Source: Cycas panzhihuaensis (Eukaryota > Cycadophyta). Taken from it: a DNA stretch of 64,000 nucleotides. The stretch is from the NCBI GenBank assembly GCA_023213395.1, contig CM041465.1:104725741-104789740 (forward strand). Direction: 5' to 3'. Position 1 is the first letter of the stretch, and each line of letters starts with the position of its first letter. The position numbers and the translations under genes are program-made. This document shows positions 12,391 through 24,410 of this stretch, one piece after another. A model generated the notes under the pieces. The model ran no database searches and was not told the origin of the DNA. It was given only the letters and a program-made list of their open reading frames with translations.

Positions 12391-14105
12391 TCTTAACTTC
12401 CGAGAATGGGTTTAGATATGCAAACAAATAGGCAACTATAGGTATTCTCCTCAATCCTTTTCACTTCTTGTTGGTCTTTATTTAATATTATGTAGTTGAT
12501 GTATGCTTGGGTAGCTTGTTTGATTATTTTTCCATGCCCCCCTATGCTGATGATGAGTAGGACATTGGTCCATGGCTATTTAGTCCACCCATTGGGTTTC
12601 CTATATTGGAAATGGGGTTTCCCCTTACTTGTAACTCTGTTTCCATCTTGATCTTGATCCTATTTTCCCTCATTGGACCTATTTTTTATCACTTTCCTAC
12701 TTGTTGTTAATTGTGCCTTACCTTAAGGTCTACCATTTATGAGTTTAGATTGATTGCATGATGAAATTAATGAGAAAAACTTAGTTTGTTGCATACCACT
12801 TTGATTTCTATTTATAAGAGTGATAGCACAAAGTACTTCATGGTACTGTGAACATGTTTGTGGTACCACAAACATATTTGCAATATGATTGACACCAACT
12901 TAGATTTGGGTTTTATGGTGACAATCAGCTTACAAATGCTTGATTGTCAGTCTTATGTAGGTCATGTCAACCTTGAGTCAATTTTTATAAGATTTGGGAT
13001 GCTCAAGAGGCCTAAATCCTCCTAAATCTTGCTCTTCCCAAGCAAAATTCTTCAGGCCATAAGTAAAATTCATGGTTTTAGATTAATGGTTTTTCCTACA
13101 TTGTGGATAGAAAACCACTAATCCCTCCCCTTATTTTTTCTATATAATCCCTTCATTTTTTTCCAAAGGAGGGAGGGAGACCTTTGTGATAGTGAGACCC
13201 TACCATTATGCTATTGAATTTTCTATAGAAATTTAGCATTTGATGCATTTTATTGGCTCCCACTTGAAGATTGGAAGCATAAATACCTCAAGAAATTTGA
13301 GAATCCTTGGAGGAGAACAACAGTAGCCATTGACCACATATTCTCCTAAGAAGGTATAAGTAATCCATTTCCAGTTGCTATAGTTAGTCCTTCTTCTTTC
13401 ATTTGATACCATTTCCATGCCATGCTTATATGAGTAAATGGTAGGAGTAGCTAGTGAATTTACCTTGGTTTCATGATTTTGCTTCACTCAGTTGGTGTAT
13501 GTTTCCTTATCTTTCCATTCATTTATTACTTTATTTATTGCTTTGAAAGTTGCAAGATTAGAGAGACACTTGAGTACACTTAGGGGCCCTTAATATATTA
13601 AGGGATTGTAGCCATTTTGAGGCATCTCAGCCCAATCTATTACATTTTATCTCATCAATTAAGAATTACTTCTTAATGCTTAGAGTATTTATTTTTTCTG
13701 TGGGACATATATGATCATATCGTTGGATTTCTTGTAGATTCCTCTTCTTATAGGTTCCTAACATGTATACAAGAAAGAGGAAAGAAGTTTATGAGATATT
13801 CAACCTAAATACTATTACTCAAGCAAGTTGTAGCAACCTAAAACATCAACCACTGTTTCAAAGAGGTAAAGTGCTATTCTATTTTCGTTCTTTTCTTTAA
13901 CGTTCATCTTCGTACCATTCTTTATTTTGTCATAGATCCATTTGGCAAGTCAAAATGTTGTCAAAATTTTCTTAAATCTTGTTAGTAGTACATTACTTCT
14001 TATTTGATCCTCTTAGGAGCACCTTTGGCACTTCAAAGAGAAAACTTGGACTATTATGGTCACCATCCTGCTAGGTGCGTCCTAGTGGTTTAACTTGTTG
14101 CTTGC
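12391..14105 (+). other. Unassigned non-coding stretch after Copia-2
   Basis: No convincing gene was found. A short stretch near 12517-12600 translates to SMPPYADDE and WLFSPPIGFPILEMG in one frame and might be a tail of the Copia-2 polyprotein. A TATA-like TTCTATATAATCCC lies near 13138. A 20-bp periodic motif at 12821-12880 resembles the Tat promoter repeats and suggests that part of this stretch is LTR or promoter remnant. Confidence 0.35.
12821..12880. promoter_or_regulatory. 20-bp periodic GGTAC-type repeat
   Basis: Three units start at 12821, 12841 and 12861. The second is TGGTACTGTGAACATGTTTG and the third TGGTACCACAAACATATTTG. Spacing and core match the repeat blocks of the Tat LTRs and the region upstream of the Tat-D antisense gene. 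Confidence 0.4.
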
Positions 14106-14450
14106 ATTCTAAAAAAAGAAAAGAGAGAAGAAAAGAAAAAGAAAAAGGTTTGTCAAGAAAAATATTTTTTGCTTTGTTTTTTAAAAGAAGAAGAAAAAGA
14201 TAAAGGCATCTTAGTTCATTTCCTACTCTCTTCTCATTAAAAAAAAAATAAACAAAAAAATAAAAGAACAAAAAAAAAGAAAAAAAAGGCATTATAGTTT
14301 GCATTCTTATTTTCTCAATTTCTTTCTTTGTCTTCCTTTTTTATTTAGAAAAGAAAAGAGAACAAAAGAGATAGAAGACTTGCATCTCTAACCCTCTTCC
14401 CCCCCAAAAAAGAAGAAGAAAGAAACAAAAAAAAAAGAAGAGAGAGAATA
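14106..14450. repeat. Purine-rich low-complexity tract
   Basis: Long runs of A and G on the plus strand (AAAAGAGAGAAGAAAAG type) are interrupted by short pyrimidine runs. Apparent reading frames here are low-complexity artefacts. It lies just outside the truncated end of Tat-B. Confidence 0.85.
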
Positions 14451-14764
14451 GTTGCATTTTCTTCATTTATTATTTGCACATGCATTGCATCATAGAAGTA
14501 GGGAGTTAAATTGAATACTTGGTTACCTTGTTACGAACCCAAGATGCAAGGAGGGACCATGTTGTTGCAAATCCTAAATTTATAAGAGGATATGCCATAA
14601 AGGCTTACATTAGGGCATTAATTATATTCATGCAAGGAAAGACATATTTAGTTTACATTATGTTTTGTGACTTTTCCTCCTTTAATTTTCCTTAGGATTC
14701 AACAAAAGAAGAAACTGAAAGGAATTGAAACAAAAAGGGAAAGATCCATTCCAACACCACCACA

Positions 14765-16560
14765 AACTGACTTTCATATATATGTGGTTTGGCCTCTTTA
14801 GTTTGAGGTGGTACCTCACGACATTGTGAGGGCTTGAGAGGTTTCTTGAGTCTAGCCTGGATCTCAATAGCTTCAAGTGTTAAACACTTTACGATGACGG
14901 AGTCGCATGTAGTCACTCCCATCTTAAGGACTTCTACATGGACTTCAGGGTGAAGTGCATTAACGAAGAGATCCCTCTTCAATTCCTCAAGCAGGGTAGC
15001 CTTAGTGGAATGGAGGAGGTCATGAAATCGTCGCACAAAGTCACGATTCATCTCATCATGACCTTGTTTGAGCAAAAGAAGGGATTTCATTCCACTTTCA
15101 AATGGACAAGCCATATCAAAATAGTTGATAAACTCGTCCACAAGTTGATGGAATGAGAAAATAGAATGGGCAGGCAGGTGATAGAACCATTTGAGGGCAT
15201 CACCTTATAAGGATTGTGGGAATAATTTCATAAGTATGTGATCATAGGCCCAGTAATCAATGCACGCCATAGAGAAACTATGAACATGCTCCGCTGGATC
15301 CTATGATGAAGTTCCATCGAACTTAGGAACTTTGGGGGATGAGGCAGCAGATTAGTTCTTAATGCCTAAATAGATAATGGTGTCGATCAGTAATCCATGA
15401 AGGGACGTGCCCTTGCCTGGGTCATAGGATTGACAAATGATGTAGAAGGTAATGGACAAGGAGTGGATGGAGGTGGTAGACCCATCCCTCCTTGAGGAAG
15501 TGTCCCTTGCTGAAAAGGGACTTGAGGGTAGGCGTCTTGGAAGAAAATTGGGTTTCCTTGCAAAGGCGCAGCGTAAGGAGCTATGCAGGATGGTGGAAAG
15601 GAAGGGTGAGGAACCAAGTTTTGTCCATATGGACCGCCTATGGGTGGCGCAACCCCATATGGATGTAACAGGTCCACCCCATAAGCTGGAATATGGTTCC
15701 CTTTACCATGCCCCCAAGGTTGAGAAGTATAACCTGGGGGTACGTAAAGAGAAGGACTATTAAATTGGTTTTGAGTATACATAGGAGCAGATCCCATGTG
15801 ACTAGTAGTAAGGGTGTTGGTAGGACCTCTAGGCCTACTAGGAAATGCATGTGCCATGTTAGGAAGTGGCATGTTAGCTTGACTAGGAAAGGGTATACTA
15901 ACCCCAAGCTAGGAGAAAGGCATACCCTGAGAGGGTCCTGAAGAACTAGGACCATGATGAGGGATAGCAAGTACAGCAGACGTCCCTAAGATAGGTGTAG
16001 GAATAGAGTGGGATGAATGTGTAGGCACAAAAAGGTTACTTATTGTGGGAGGTGTAGATGCAGATGAAGACGATGGGGCAGGCACAGAGGAAGAGGGTGC
16101 TCTACCATGCAAGACATCTTCAAACCATCTAGGACATGATTAAAGACGCGTAGCACGAAAGCACTGACTAATGGCTTCAACCACGTCAGTAGGAGGGGTG
16201 TCTACGTGATTATAGGAGGTAGACGGGACCTCGAATGAAGTAGACCCCTCAAGGTGCTCCTCATAAGAATCACCAACTGGGTGGGGAATCTCGAGAGGAG
16301 ATGACCCTCTATTGCATGAGTAAAAGGATGAGCCTCAAGTGGGTGATGTTGGTCACCCGGATAGTAAATAGGATCGTCACCCTCTTGGGTAGATCCAGGA
16401 ATGGATGTGGGGAACTCATGAGTTCCTGAGGCAAAGGCATGATAAGCCCAATCTAAAGGATATCCTTCCATTGTCGAATCAGAATCTGACCATAAAAGAA
16501 GATAGTACACGGGATCTTCTAACAATGGGAGCAAACCATGTAGGCGACGTGAGAAGCGTC
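14765..16560 (-). pseudogene. Tat-B gag, 3'-truncated and frameshifted
   Basis: The frame is collinear with Tat-A gag (57145-59650). In order it holds an acidic N-terminal part (STQEGDDPIYYPGDQ), a Ser/Pro-rich region (GRAPSSSVPAPSSSSAS), and a Pro/Gly/Tyr-rich region (GVAPPIGGPYGQN). Then comes the capsid-like retrotransposon gag domain with VRRFHDLLHSTKATLLEEL and RDLFVNALHPEVHVEVLK. At least two frameshifts and several stops are present. Homology to Tat-A ends at about 14765, just after RLKKPLKPSQCREV. Confidence 0.85.
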
Positions 16561-16709
16561 ACATACAAGACTTGCCAACACGTTAGAAGAAGGAGAAAGA
16601 GAAAAGTATATGTTTGGGGTTGCCCAACAAAAGGAAAAAATAGAGGAAACCACTAAAAGGTAATAGCACCAAAAGGAAGGGATAGGAACTAGCTCCCTTA
16701 CTGGCAAGT

Positions 16710-16727
16710 CCCCAGTATGGTCGCCAG
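16710..16727 (-). other. Tat-B primer binding site
   Basis: On the minus strand it reads CTGGCGACCATACTGGGG, directly inside the LTR end. Tat-A has the same site at 59723-59740 with one change. It resembles the TGGCGAC-type sites of Tat/Ogre elements; the priming tRNA was not checked. Confidence 0.7.
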
Positions 16728-18808
16728 TGGATGCGCATCTATGGGATAATCACTATGCTCGGTAGGAGTAATGGTGGTCGATGATGACATCAAAGGTGTG
16801 GGCAAGAACCTACAAGTAAAGAAAATACCACGCAGGGCACCCCATGCGCTGGAGTATGAGTTCGGGACCTGCGGATGGTACCCAACTACCTTGAAGTGGC
16901 CCTCAATCCAGGAAAGAGAGAGAGAATACAGGGAGGGTAGCCTAGATAGACTCAAGAGGAAAGTCCTCCCACCCTTGGATGGCCATAAGGGAAGAAGAGG
17001 AATCCTCAAAGGTTTCCCTATGATGGAGGGAAACGAACGTGGGTAAGATAAGCAAAAGCCTACGGTATAGCCGGGTTTCTCTTGGCTACTTAGTCAAGTA
17101 AATAGGACCAAGAGAGGGAGAGAGAGAAAGGGGGATAATTAAGACAAATTTTCCTTTAACGATTCAAGGAGTAAACAAAAAAGGAAAAGGGGGGCAAATG
17201 TTACATGTGCAAGTAAGCGATACCAAATGGAATGAACCAGAAGGGTATGTTAGGTTTTATAGGAAAAGGAAGGGGAGAGGGGGTTTCCTATAGCATCCTT
17301 TTCCTATATGAGTTAAGCATATGACATATAAGCATACAAGCACAAACAAACAATACCATTTACCTTTTTACTCTTATGTGATCTACTTAGCTAGAACATA
17401 GATTCCAAATAAAAGTGAAAAGGGAAATGGGGGGTCGAAAGGAAGATGTGCATACCCAAAAAGTGTAGCGGCCGATGGGAGGCCTCACCTACATGCAACG
17501 TGCATCCTTACGCCAATCAGTGGATGTATAACCAAGTTTGACGTGAATGATGGGGGCTTCCTTACCTTCCCCTTTATGAAAAGAAAGCAGAATAAAAGAA
17601 AGCAAAAGTAAAGGGAAAAGACGGTAGATCTTACCTGGATCTGGATGCTTTATACCTTTGTGAGAAAGCACCACACCAACCTGCACATACACGAGCTTAT
17701 CCCTTCCAAGAAGGGGCTGCAAAGGAAAAGCTATATATATGCAAGTATATGTGTAATGTATGTGTTAAAACGTAAGGAAAATAACTGCTGCAAAAAGATC
17801 TCCAAAACCTTCTCTCAAGCAAGCATGTACATCAAGCAAAACAGAGTGAAGGGAAGCCTCAGGATGGCTAACCCTCCGCTGGGTTCTCCACACAACTCTC
17901 TAGCACAGCAAGATGAGGGTAAACAACAACTTATGACAGCCAAGAGACATAAGAGAAAGAGTAACAAAGTGTTGGGAGGAATGTCCAAGGCGCGGAGTTG
18001 CTATGGATAGCAATCTGATGCACAAACCCTTGCTAATGTTTTAAGGGATATCCAACAACATTAAGGGCATTACGAGGGTCCAAATAAGAGACGTGTAGGC
18101 ATGTAATCAATGCAGCAAGGGGCTATATACACTGATAATCCAACACAGGCCTAGGGCTTACCCACTCCTAATCAACCTAAGAGGAGCATGGAGCAAGAGA
18201 AGAAAGGTGGGAAGGGGATTGCCCTTGGAGAGTAGGACTAGATAGGGGCTGCCCCTGCCTTGGTCTCTTCACCCAACCTTTGTGGTTCTTCTCCTGTTGC
18301 TCCCTTAAGGAGGACTAGTAGAGGGAAGGTGAAGACCAGGAAGCAATAAGCCAAATCTAATGAAAACAAGTTTTACTACAATCAAACCTGAGGGAAGCAA
18401 GCAAACGAATCAAGAAATGCGTTTAACATAGAGATAACATACCACAAATCCTGATAAAAGGGTTTGGAGAACTTATTGGTCTGGTATAGGGCAGGTCTGC
18501 CCCTACAACCAATGGAGGAGAGGATCCCTACAAGGTTTTGCAGGAGAAATCCCAAGAGATAGCTGAAAGAGACACTTATTGGGTGAGTTGGAGAAGAATA
18601 ACACCAAAAACTTGCTTGATACGCCTGGAGAGAAGCTTCCCACTATGAAATAAGGTTGTTGCAGGTAGATCTTGGTATGGAGTTGTAGGAAACGCAGGCC
18701 TGCAAATGCACCTATAGAAGGAAGAGAGGAGGAGCAGAACTTGCAGTAAGAAATAGTTGTGTATAAGAGCAAAAATTGATCTAAGAGCGGTAAAATGATA
18801 AGGGTTTT

Positions 18809-18818
18809 GATATTTATA
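18809..18818 (-). promoter_or_regulatory. TATA-like box in Tat-B LTR
   Basis: It reads TATAAATATC on the minus strand, about 120 bp downstream of the 20-bp repeat block in the element's sense direction. The Tat-A LTR has TATAAAAA at the equivalent distance. Confidence 0.5.
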
Positions 18819-18938
18819 CCTATCACAACCCTAAACACGCGAATAGGGCTAAGGTGGACACAAGGCCATGTGGCGATTCCACAAGAAATATGAGAATTAC
18901 CATGGCAGTTTTTAAAAAATAACCGCCAATAGTCGCAC

Positions 18939-18998
18939 CGTAGTAAACTTCGTGGTATCGCGGTAAACTTCACGGTACTACTAAGTTTATAGTAGTGC
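18939..18998 (-). promoter_or_regulatory. 20-bp periodic repeat in Tat-B LTR
   Basis: Units CGTAGTAAACTTCGTGGTAT and CGCGGTAAACTTCACGGTAC are followed by an inverted third unit, on an exact 20-bp register as in Tat-A and Z. Confidence 0.5.
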
Positions 18999-19496
18999 AG
19001 GACCGAAAAGCCAGAATGGCAAAAATATAGGTTCTAGGAACCTGAAGAAGTGATGTGGTAGGCTTGGGAGGGCAGCCCTCCTGCTCAGTGGTGAGGAGCA
19101 GGTCAAAAGGCATATGGACAAAGGCAAGAAGTGCATCAATGGCTAAAGGTCCCAGAAATGAGGTGCTAAGAGCTCAAAGTCGAGGCATGAATGGGTCATA
19201 CAAATCAGATGAAACTCGAGGTGGTGTGGAGACAGCACAGAGGGTTGTAAAGTGCCATGGAGATGCCTACCTTGCAGAAAGGTAGATCCTGATGGGTTGT
19301 CATAAGCTCACAGTACGACAAGAAGCATGACCAGGCAACAGGTGCAAAGCAATCATACAAATGAAGCAAGCAGTCATGCAAAGAGGCAGTGATTCTGTCA
19401 ACCTTTCCAAAGGAATAGTACAAGTGAAAAGGAAGAAGCATACCTGAGCTTACCTGAGTCGACCTATCTGTATCCATTCTTGATAGCTGGGAAACA

Positions 19497-19729
19497 CCAA
19501 CTAACCTAGGGGCATTCATCTAAAGGGCCAAGCCAAACCCCCTTAGCTTGTGACGATGACGATGATTTGGAATCCTTATTTTCTTATGATGAATCCATCA
19601 CCTATGACCCCAAGCACTTTTAAAATCCTCCACCCTAAGCAAAAGGTAGATCCATCATGAGGGTACATTCTAATTCTTTAGAAGAGTCACCCCATTGCAT
19701 GGATTGGGTAAGTAATCGATACCAACATT
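19497..19729 (+). pseudogene. Tat-C pol fragment left of Copia-4
   Basis: The frame reads CDDDDDLESLFSYDES and continues to about 19729. It corresponds to the acidic linker between protease and RT in Tat-A (56277-55850 on the minus strand). It continues after Copia-4 at 25096 with YFKNDDAFLKHLVGSSPNLP, which matches Tat-A YFEDDEALLEHLAGSTPNLP. Confidence 0.65.
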
Positions 19730-20389
19730 TGCTAGATAATGTGACAATAATATTTTGGAGGCTAATATTTCGATAGGTTGGCAGCGTAGTTTTGCCCTCA
19801 AACTTCCTTGGGGGGATCCAAAGGGGGTAGGAACCCCCCTTGGTTGGGGGGTGTAGGGGGAGTCGAAACCCCCTCCCCACAAAGAGGGGGTTCGGGGGCA
19901 ATAGTCCCTGACCCAAAAAACTAACACTGAAAAGCATACTAAATTATAAAAAGAATCAGGGTCGTTCACTTAAAATACCCTAGATTCTATGGTCGAGATT
20001 TGTGCCTTGTATAACTCTCTCATATAGCCTGATTTAGGGTGTTTTTTTGTTATGTTGATGGTGTTCGATGTATTAGATATACTATGAGGAGTTGGGTTAC
20101 TGGTTGTTGTTACTGTGAGCATTCTACTATAGATTATATATATTTCTCCATTCTTTGATAATAAAGATCAATACCTTTCCTATATGGATGTTTTCCTAGC
20201 ACACTACTAAGGTTTTACCATGTTATATTGGGTGTATATGTGATGCTTTGGTCTTTAATTTTATTTATTATATTATCTCTTATTTAATAACTTGCATATT
20301 AAATTTTAGTTTTGATTCCTGTAACTAGTTGTAAAATAGTTTAGATATTGGTGGTGATTTCTAGTTATTGGGACCTAGTTTACTCAACA
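19730..20389 (+). repeat. Copia-4 5' LTR
   Basis: It starts TGCTAGATAAT and ends CTCAACA. A dense G-run and C-run segment lies at about 19808-19905. It pairs with 24411-25095, but the two copies differ clearly in the G-rich segment. Confidence 0.9.
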
Positions 20390-20391
20390 AG

Positions 20392-20405
20392 TGGTATCAG
20401 AACCA
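20392..20405 (+). other. Copia-4 primer binding site
   Basis: TGGTATCAGAACCA, the common plant copia Met-tRNA type, lies two bases inside the LTR. Confidence 0.88.
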
Positions 20406-20463
20406 CTTTTATTTTTGTAGTGAGTTTATGAAGGTTTTAGTACCAGCTTTTTTCCTACACCAA

Positions 20464-21250
20464 ATGGAAAAATTGGTGAATACAAAGTTCAAGGCAGAAA
20501 AAATTAATGGCAAGAATAACTTTGAGTTGTAGAAGTTAAAAGTATATGATGTTCTGGTATAACAAGGTTTGTATAGAGCTCTTGTAGGCAAATCAAAGAA
20601 ATCCATAATGATGGATGATGATGAATGGAATGATCTATACAAAAGGGCTCTTAGCACAATATGATTGTACTTAGCAAATGAAGTTCTATTTAACAACGTA
20701 TGGGAGCATACAATAGTAGGATTATGGACCTGGCTAGAAGGCTTGTACATGACCAAATCAGAGATAAATCAAATTTACTTGAAGAGGTAACTGTACTCAT
20801 TGTGAATAAAAGATGGTATAAAAATTGTTGATTATTTAAATATTTTCAATACTCTTATTTATCAATTGGCTAGTATCAATGTCATGATTAAGGATGAAGA
20901 CAAGGTTGTTACCTTGTTATGTTCATTATTGGAATCTAGGGATAATATTATCACCTCAATTAGTTTTAGAACTATAGATGAATTAAACTATGATTCTGTT
21001 GTGAGTGCTTTGTTGATGGAAGAAATGAAGAGGAATTCTAATCTTGAAACCTCCATACTAAAAGCTATGATAGCAAGGGGTAGAATGATTGAGAGAGGAT
21101 AAAGCTCTAGGGATACATCAAGATCAAAGTCAAAAAGCAAGAAGAGTAAGCTCAGATATTGGCACTATAATAAGACAAGTCATCTCAAAAAGGATTACTA
21201 CAAAAGGAAGGAGTTCCAGAAAAAGGAAGATCTTACCAAGGAGGTTAATC
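20464..21250 (+). pseudogene. Copia-4 gag, zinc knuckle destroyed
   Basis: It starts at an ATG giving MEKLVNTKFKAEKINGKNNF, a copia gag N-terminus. VLVQQGL-like and DELNYDSVVSALLMEEMKR blocks follow. The expected CCHC knuckle at 21157-21203 reads YWHYNKTSHLKKDY. All three Cys are Tyr while the His is kept, which means three independent TGT-to-TAT changes. Stops replace conserved Trp and Gln residues. The gag continues without a gap into pol. Confidence 0.85.
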
Positions 21251-24200
21251 AGGTGGAGTCGAATCAAGGTATGGATGATGTTGTCTTGGTTGCTTATAAT
21301 GTTTCCCATTATTATCATGATTGGTTATTAGATTTGGGTGTTTCACACCATATGTGTCCATACAAGAGTTGGTTTTCATCGTACCAACCTCTTGATGGTG
21401 GTGATATGCTTATGGAAAACGAAGTTTCCTGTAAAACAGTAGGCATTGGTAGCATCAGAATTAAAATGTTTGATGGTATAGTGAGAACATTAACTGAAGT
21501 TAGATATGTATTAGGAATCTGATTTCCTTGGGTGAATTAGATTTTGGTGATTATAAATATACAGGTCATGAAGGAATCTTAAAGGTGTCAAAGGTGACGG
21601 TTGTTATAAAATCCTTAAAGAAAGGACACCTTTATATTTTAGTGGAAAGTATAGATGTCAACCATGTAACTACAATATCAAAGACTATAGAAGATCTAGT
21701 TCATTTATGGCATCAGAGACTTGGGCACAAAAGTGAGAGAGGACTTAAGGTACTGATGAATCGTAAGTTACTTCCTAACTTACAACTTTTAAATTTAGCT
21801 TTTTGTAAACATTGTATTTTTGAAAAGCAATGTAGACTCAGGTTTAAAGTAGGGAGTCACACTAGTAAAGGTGTTCTGGATTACATACATTCATATGTAT
21901 GGGGATCAACTCCTACATTATCTTATGGAGGATCATTATACTTTTTTACATTTATAGATGATTACTCTAGGAATGTATGGGTCTATTTTTTGAAAAGAAA
22001 ATCTAAAATTTTTAGTGTATTTAAGCAGTTTAAGGCTTTGGTTGAGAAGAGCACTGGCAGGTCAATCAAATGTTTAATAATTGACAATGGAGATGAGTTT
22101 AGCTCCTTGGAGTTTGAGAACTATTGCAGAGAAGCTAGGATCGAAAGACATAAGACCACTAGCTATACTTTATAGCAAAATGGCATAGTTGAGTGCATGA
22201 ATAGGACACTCTTAGAAATAGCAAGAAGCATGCTAAGTAATGCAGGAGTGGAGCAAGGTTTATGGGTAGAAGTTGTTCAAATAGCTTGTTATTTGGTAAA
22301 AACATCACCATCACATGTAATAGACTACAAGATTCCTAAAGAGGTATGGACTAGACATCCATGTGACTATTCAAATTTGAAAGGTTTTGGTTGTGATGCT
22401 TATGCCTTGACTAATAAAAGTCAATGTTCAAAGTCAGACCCAAAATCTAAGAGACGTATCTTTATTGGTTATGGTGATAGAGATGGTGTGAAGGGATATA
22501 GGTTGTGGGATCCTACTACCCACAAAATCACTATTAATAGAGATGTTGTGTTTGATGAATCTCCCTTTCTAAAATTAGACAATGTAGAAGTTAAAGTGAA
22601 ATAGGAGTAGAAAGTTGAATATCAATAGGTCAAGCTTGAGACCCAACCATCTTTGGAAATAGAAGAGCAGGAAGACCTTTTTTAAGATGAATCTATAGTA
22701 GATTTATAGGAGCATGTGGGCACTTCTCTACCAACTGTTAGAAGACCTATATGAGTTAGTCATCCACCTGACAAGTACATCCCTTTTATTTCTATTGCTT
22801 TGGTTTCTAATGATGGTGAGCCTATATGCTATCAATAAGCAATCGATGATATCCATAATAAGAAGTGTAAGAGGGCTATGCAGGAAGAGATAGATGATTT
22901 GAAGAAAAATAATTCATGGGACTTGGTAGAACTTCCACATGGTAGGAAGACAACTGGTTACAGGTAGGTTTTCAAGAAGAAAATAAATGTTGATAGAAAG
23001 ATTGATAGATGCAGGGTAAGACAGGTAGCTAAAGGTTTCATACAGAAAGAAGGTATTGATTTTCATGAGATCTTTTCACCAGTTGTTAAAATTGTTTCAA
23101 TTCGAGTTCTGTTAGTATTGGTAGCTTCTCTTGATTTGGAATTGGAGCAGCTAGATGTAAAAATAGCTTTTCTACATGGAGATTTAGATGAGGAGATCTA
23201 TATAGATCAGTTAGAAGGGTTTGTACAGGATGGCAAGAAAAGACTTATTTGCAGGCTCAAGAAATCATTGTATAGCATGAAGCGATCACCTAGGAATTGG
23301 TACAAGAAGTTTGATACCTTCATAGATAGCTAAAATTTTAAAAGAAGTGAGTATGATCATTGTGTTTACTTTAAATTCTTAGACAATGACTTATTCATTA
23401 TCTTGTTATTGTTGGTTTCAAGCAAGAGCATGGAAAAAATTAACAAGTTAAAGGCTAAATTGGCTAGGACTTTTGATATGAAGGATCTAGGAGCTACAAA
23501 ATAAATCTTAGATATGGAGATACATAGAGACAGGAAAAATAGTAAGCTGTGGTTATCATAGCAAAAATATGTAGAGAAAGTGCTAACCAAGTTTGGCATG
23601 GAAAATATGAAACCAGTGAGTATCCCATTGGCTTCCCATTTCAAGCTTTCTTCGAGTATGAGTCTTAGCAATAAAGAAGAAAAGGATTATATATCTCATG
23701 TACCTTATGCTAGTGTAATAGGGGGTTTGATGTATGCCATGGTATGTATAAGACCTAACATTTCACATGCATTTGGTGTAGTTAGCAGGTTTATGGTAAA
23801 TCTAGAAAAGGAACATTGGGCGGCAGTGAAATGGATGCTTCAGTATTTGAGGGACACAAGTGACTATTATATCACCTTTAGAGGTATATGTAATCAAGTT
23901 TGTGGATATGTTAATTTAAACTTTACAGGAGATTTAGATAAGAGAAAGTCTACTTTAGGTTATTTATTTACTCTTACAAATGGTCTAGTTAGTTGGATGT
24001 CAAAATTATAGAGCACAATTGCATTATCAACTATAAAAGTAGAATATGTTACTATAACATATGTTTGTAAAGAAGAAATCAAGTTGCAAGGTCTATTAGT
24101 TGAGCTTAGAAGAAAACAAAAAAAGGTAAAGGTATTTTGTGATAGTCAAAGTGCCATTTACTTAGAAAAAAATCCAACTTATCATAGTAGGACAAACCAT

Positions 24201-24360
24201 ATTGCTCTTAAGTACCATTTTGTTAGATAGGTTGTGGAAGCAGGTGGAGTGGCAATTGAGAAGGTTAATACAAAATAAAATTATGTTGAAATGCTTATAA
24301 AACTAGTATTATTGAAGAAGTTCGAATGGTATTTAACTTCTCTTGGGTTATAAAAAAGAT
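21251..24360 (+). pseudogene. Copia-4 pol, broken; RT catalytic motif deleted
   Basis: Protease reads DWLLDLGVSHHM near 21321, with Asp kept and Ser replaced by Leu. Integrase (21690-22600) keeps WHQRLGH, CKHCIFEKQC, FIDDYSRNVWVYF and LIIDNGDEF; the catalytic Glu lies in GIVECMNRTL. A stop lies at 22173. RT (about 22860-23700) keeps LDVKIAFLHGDL and LKKSLYSMKRSPRNWY. The region where LLLYVDDML should stand reads FIILLLLVSSKSMEK, so the catalytic YVDD is missing while the frame is kept. RNase H continues with DKRKSTLGYLFTL and FCDSQSAIYL to about 24350. Confidence 0.9.
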
Positions 24361-24410
24361 GATAAATGGTCTAGAAAAGGTATGATATAAATTGTTGTCA
24401 AGGTTGAAAT

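Larger units (their letters stand above)
14765..19496 (-). mobile_element. Tat-B, truncated Ty3/gypsy Tat-type element
   Basis: Reading on the minus strand it holds a 2.77-kb 5' LTR, a primer site and most of gag. It then stops inside gag at about 14765, where homology with Tat-A gag ends. There is no pol and no 3' LTR. The outer LTR end at 19496 joins Tat-C pol sequence, so Tat-B inserted into Tat-C and later lost its 3' half together with the adjoining part of Tat-C. Confidence 0.85.
16728..19496 (-). repeat. Tat-B 5' LTR (2.77 kb)
   Basis: It is homologous along its length to the Tat-A LTR. In plus orientation it starts TGGATGCGCATC and ends GGGAAACA. It includes the 20-bp repeat block and a TATA-like box. 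Short open frames inside are not conserved between copies. Confidence 0.85.

Noticed and set aside
14071-14304. Open frame rich in Phe and Leu on the minus strand
   Set aside because: It is a translation of the purine-rich low-complexity tract and has no protein-like composition.
15387-15872. Proline-rich frame as a possible host cell-wall protein
   Set aside because: It aligns with the Pro/Gly/Tyr region of Tat-A gag at 58654-59193 and sits beside the gag capsid domain.
17645-18010. 121-codon plus-strand frame
   Set aside because: It is inside the Tat-B LTR, antisense to the element, and not conserved in the Tat-A LTR.
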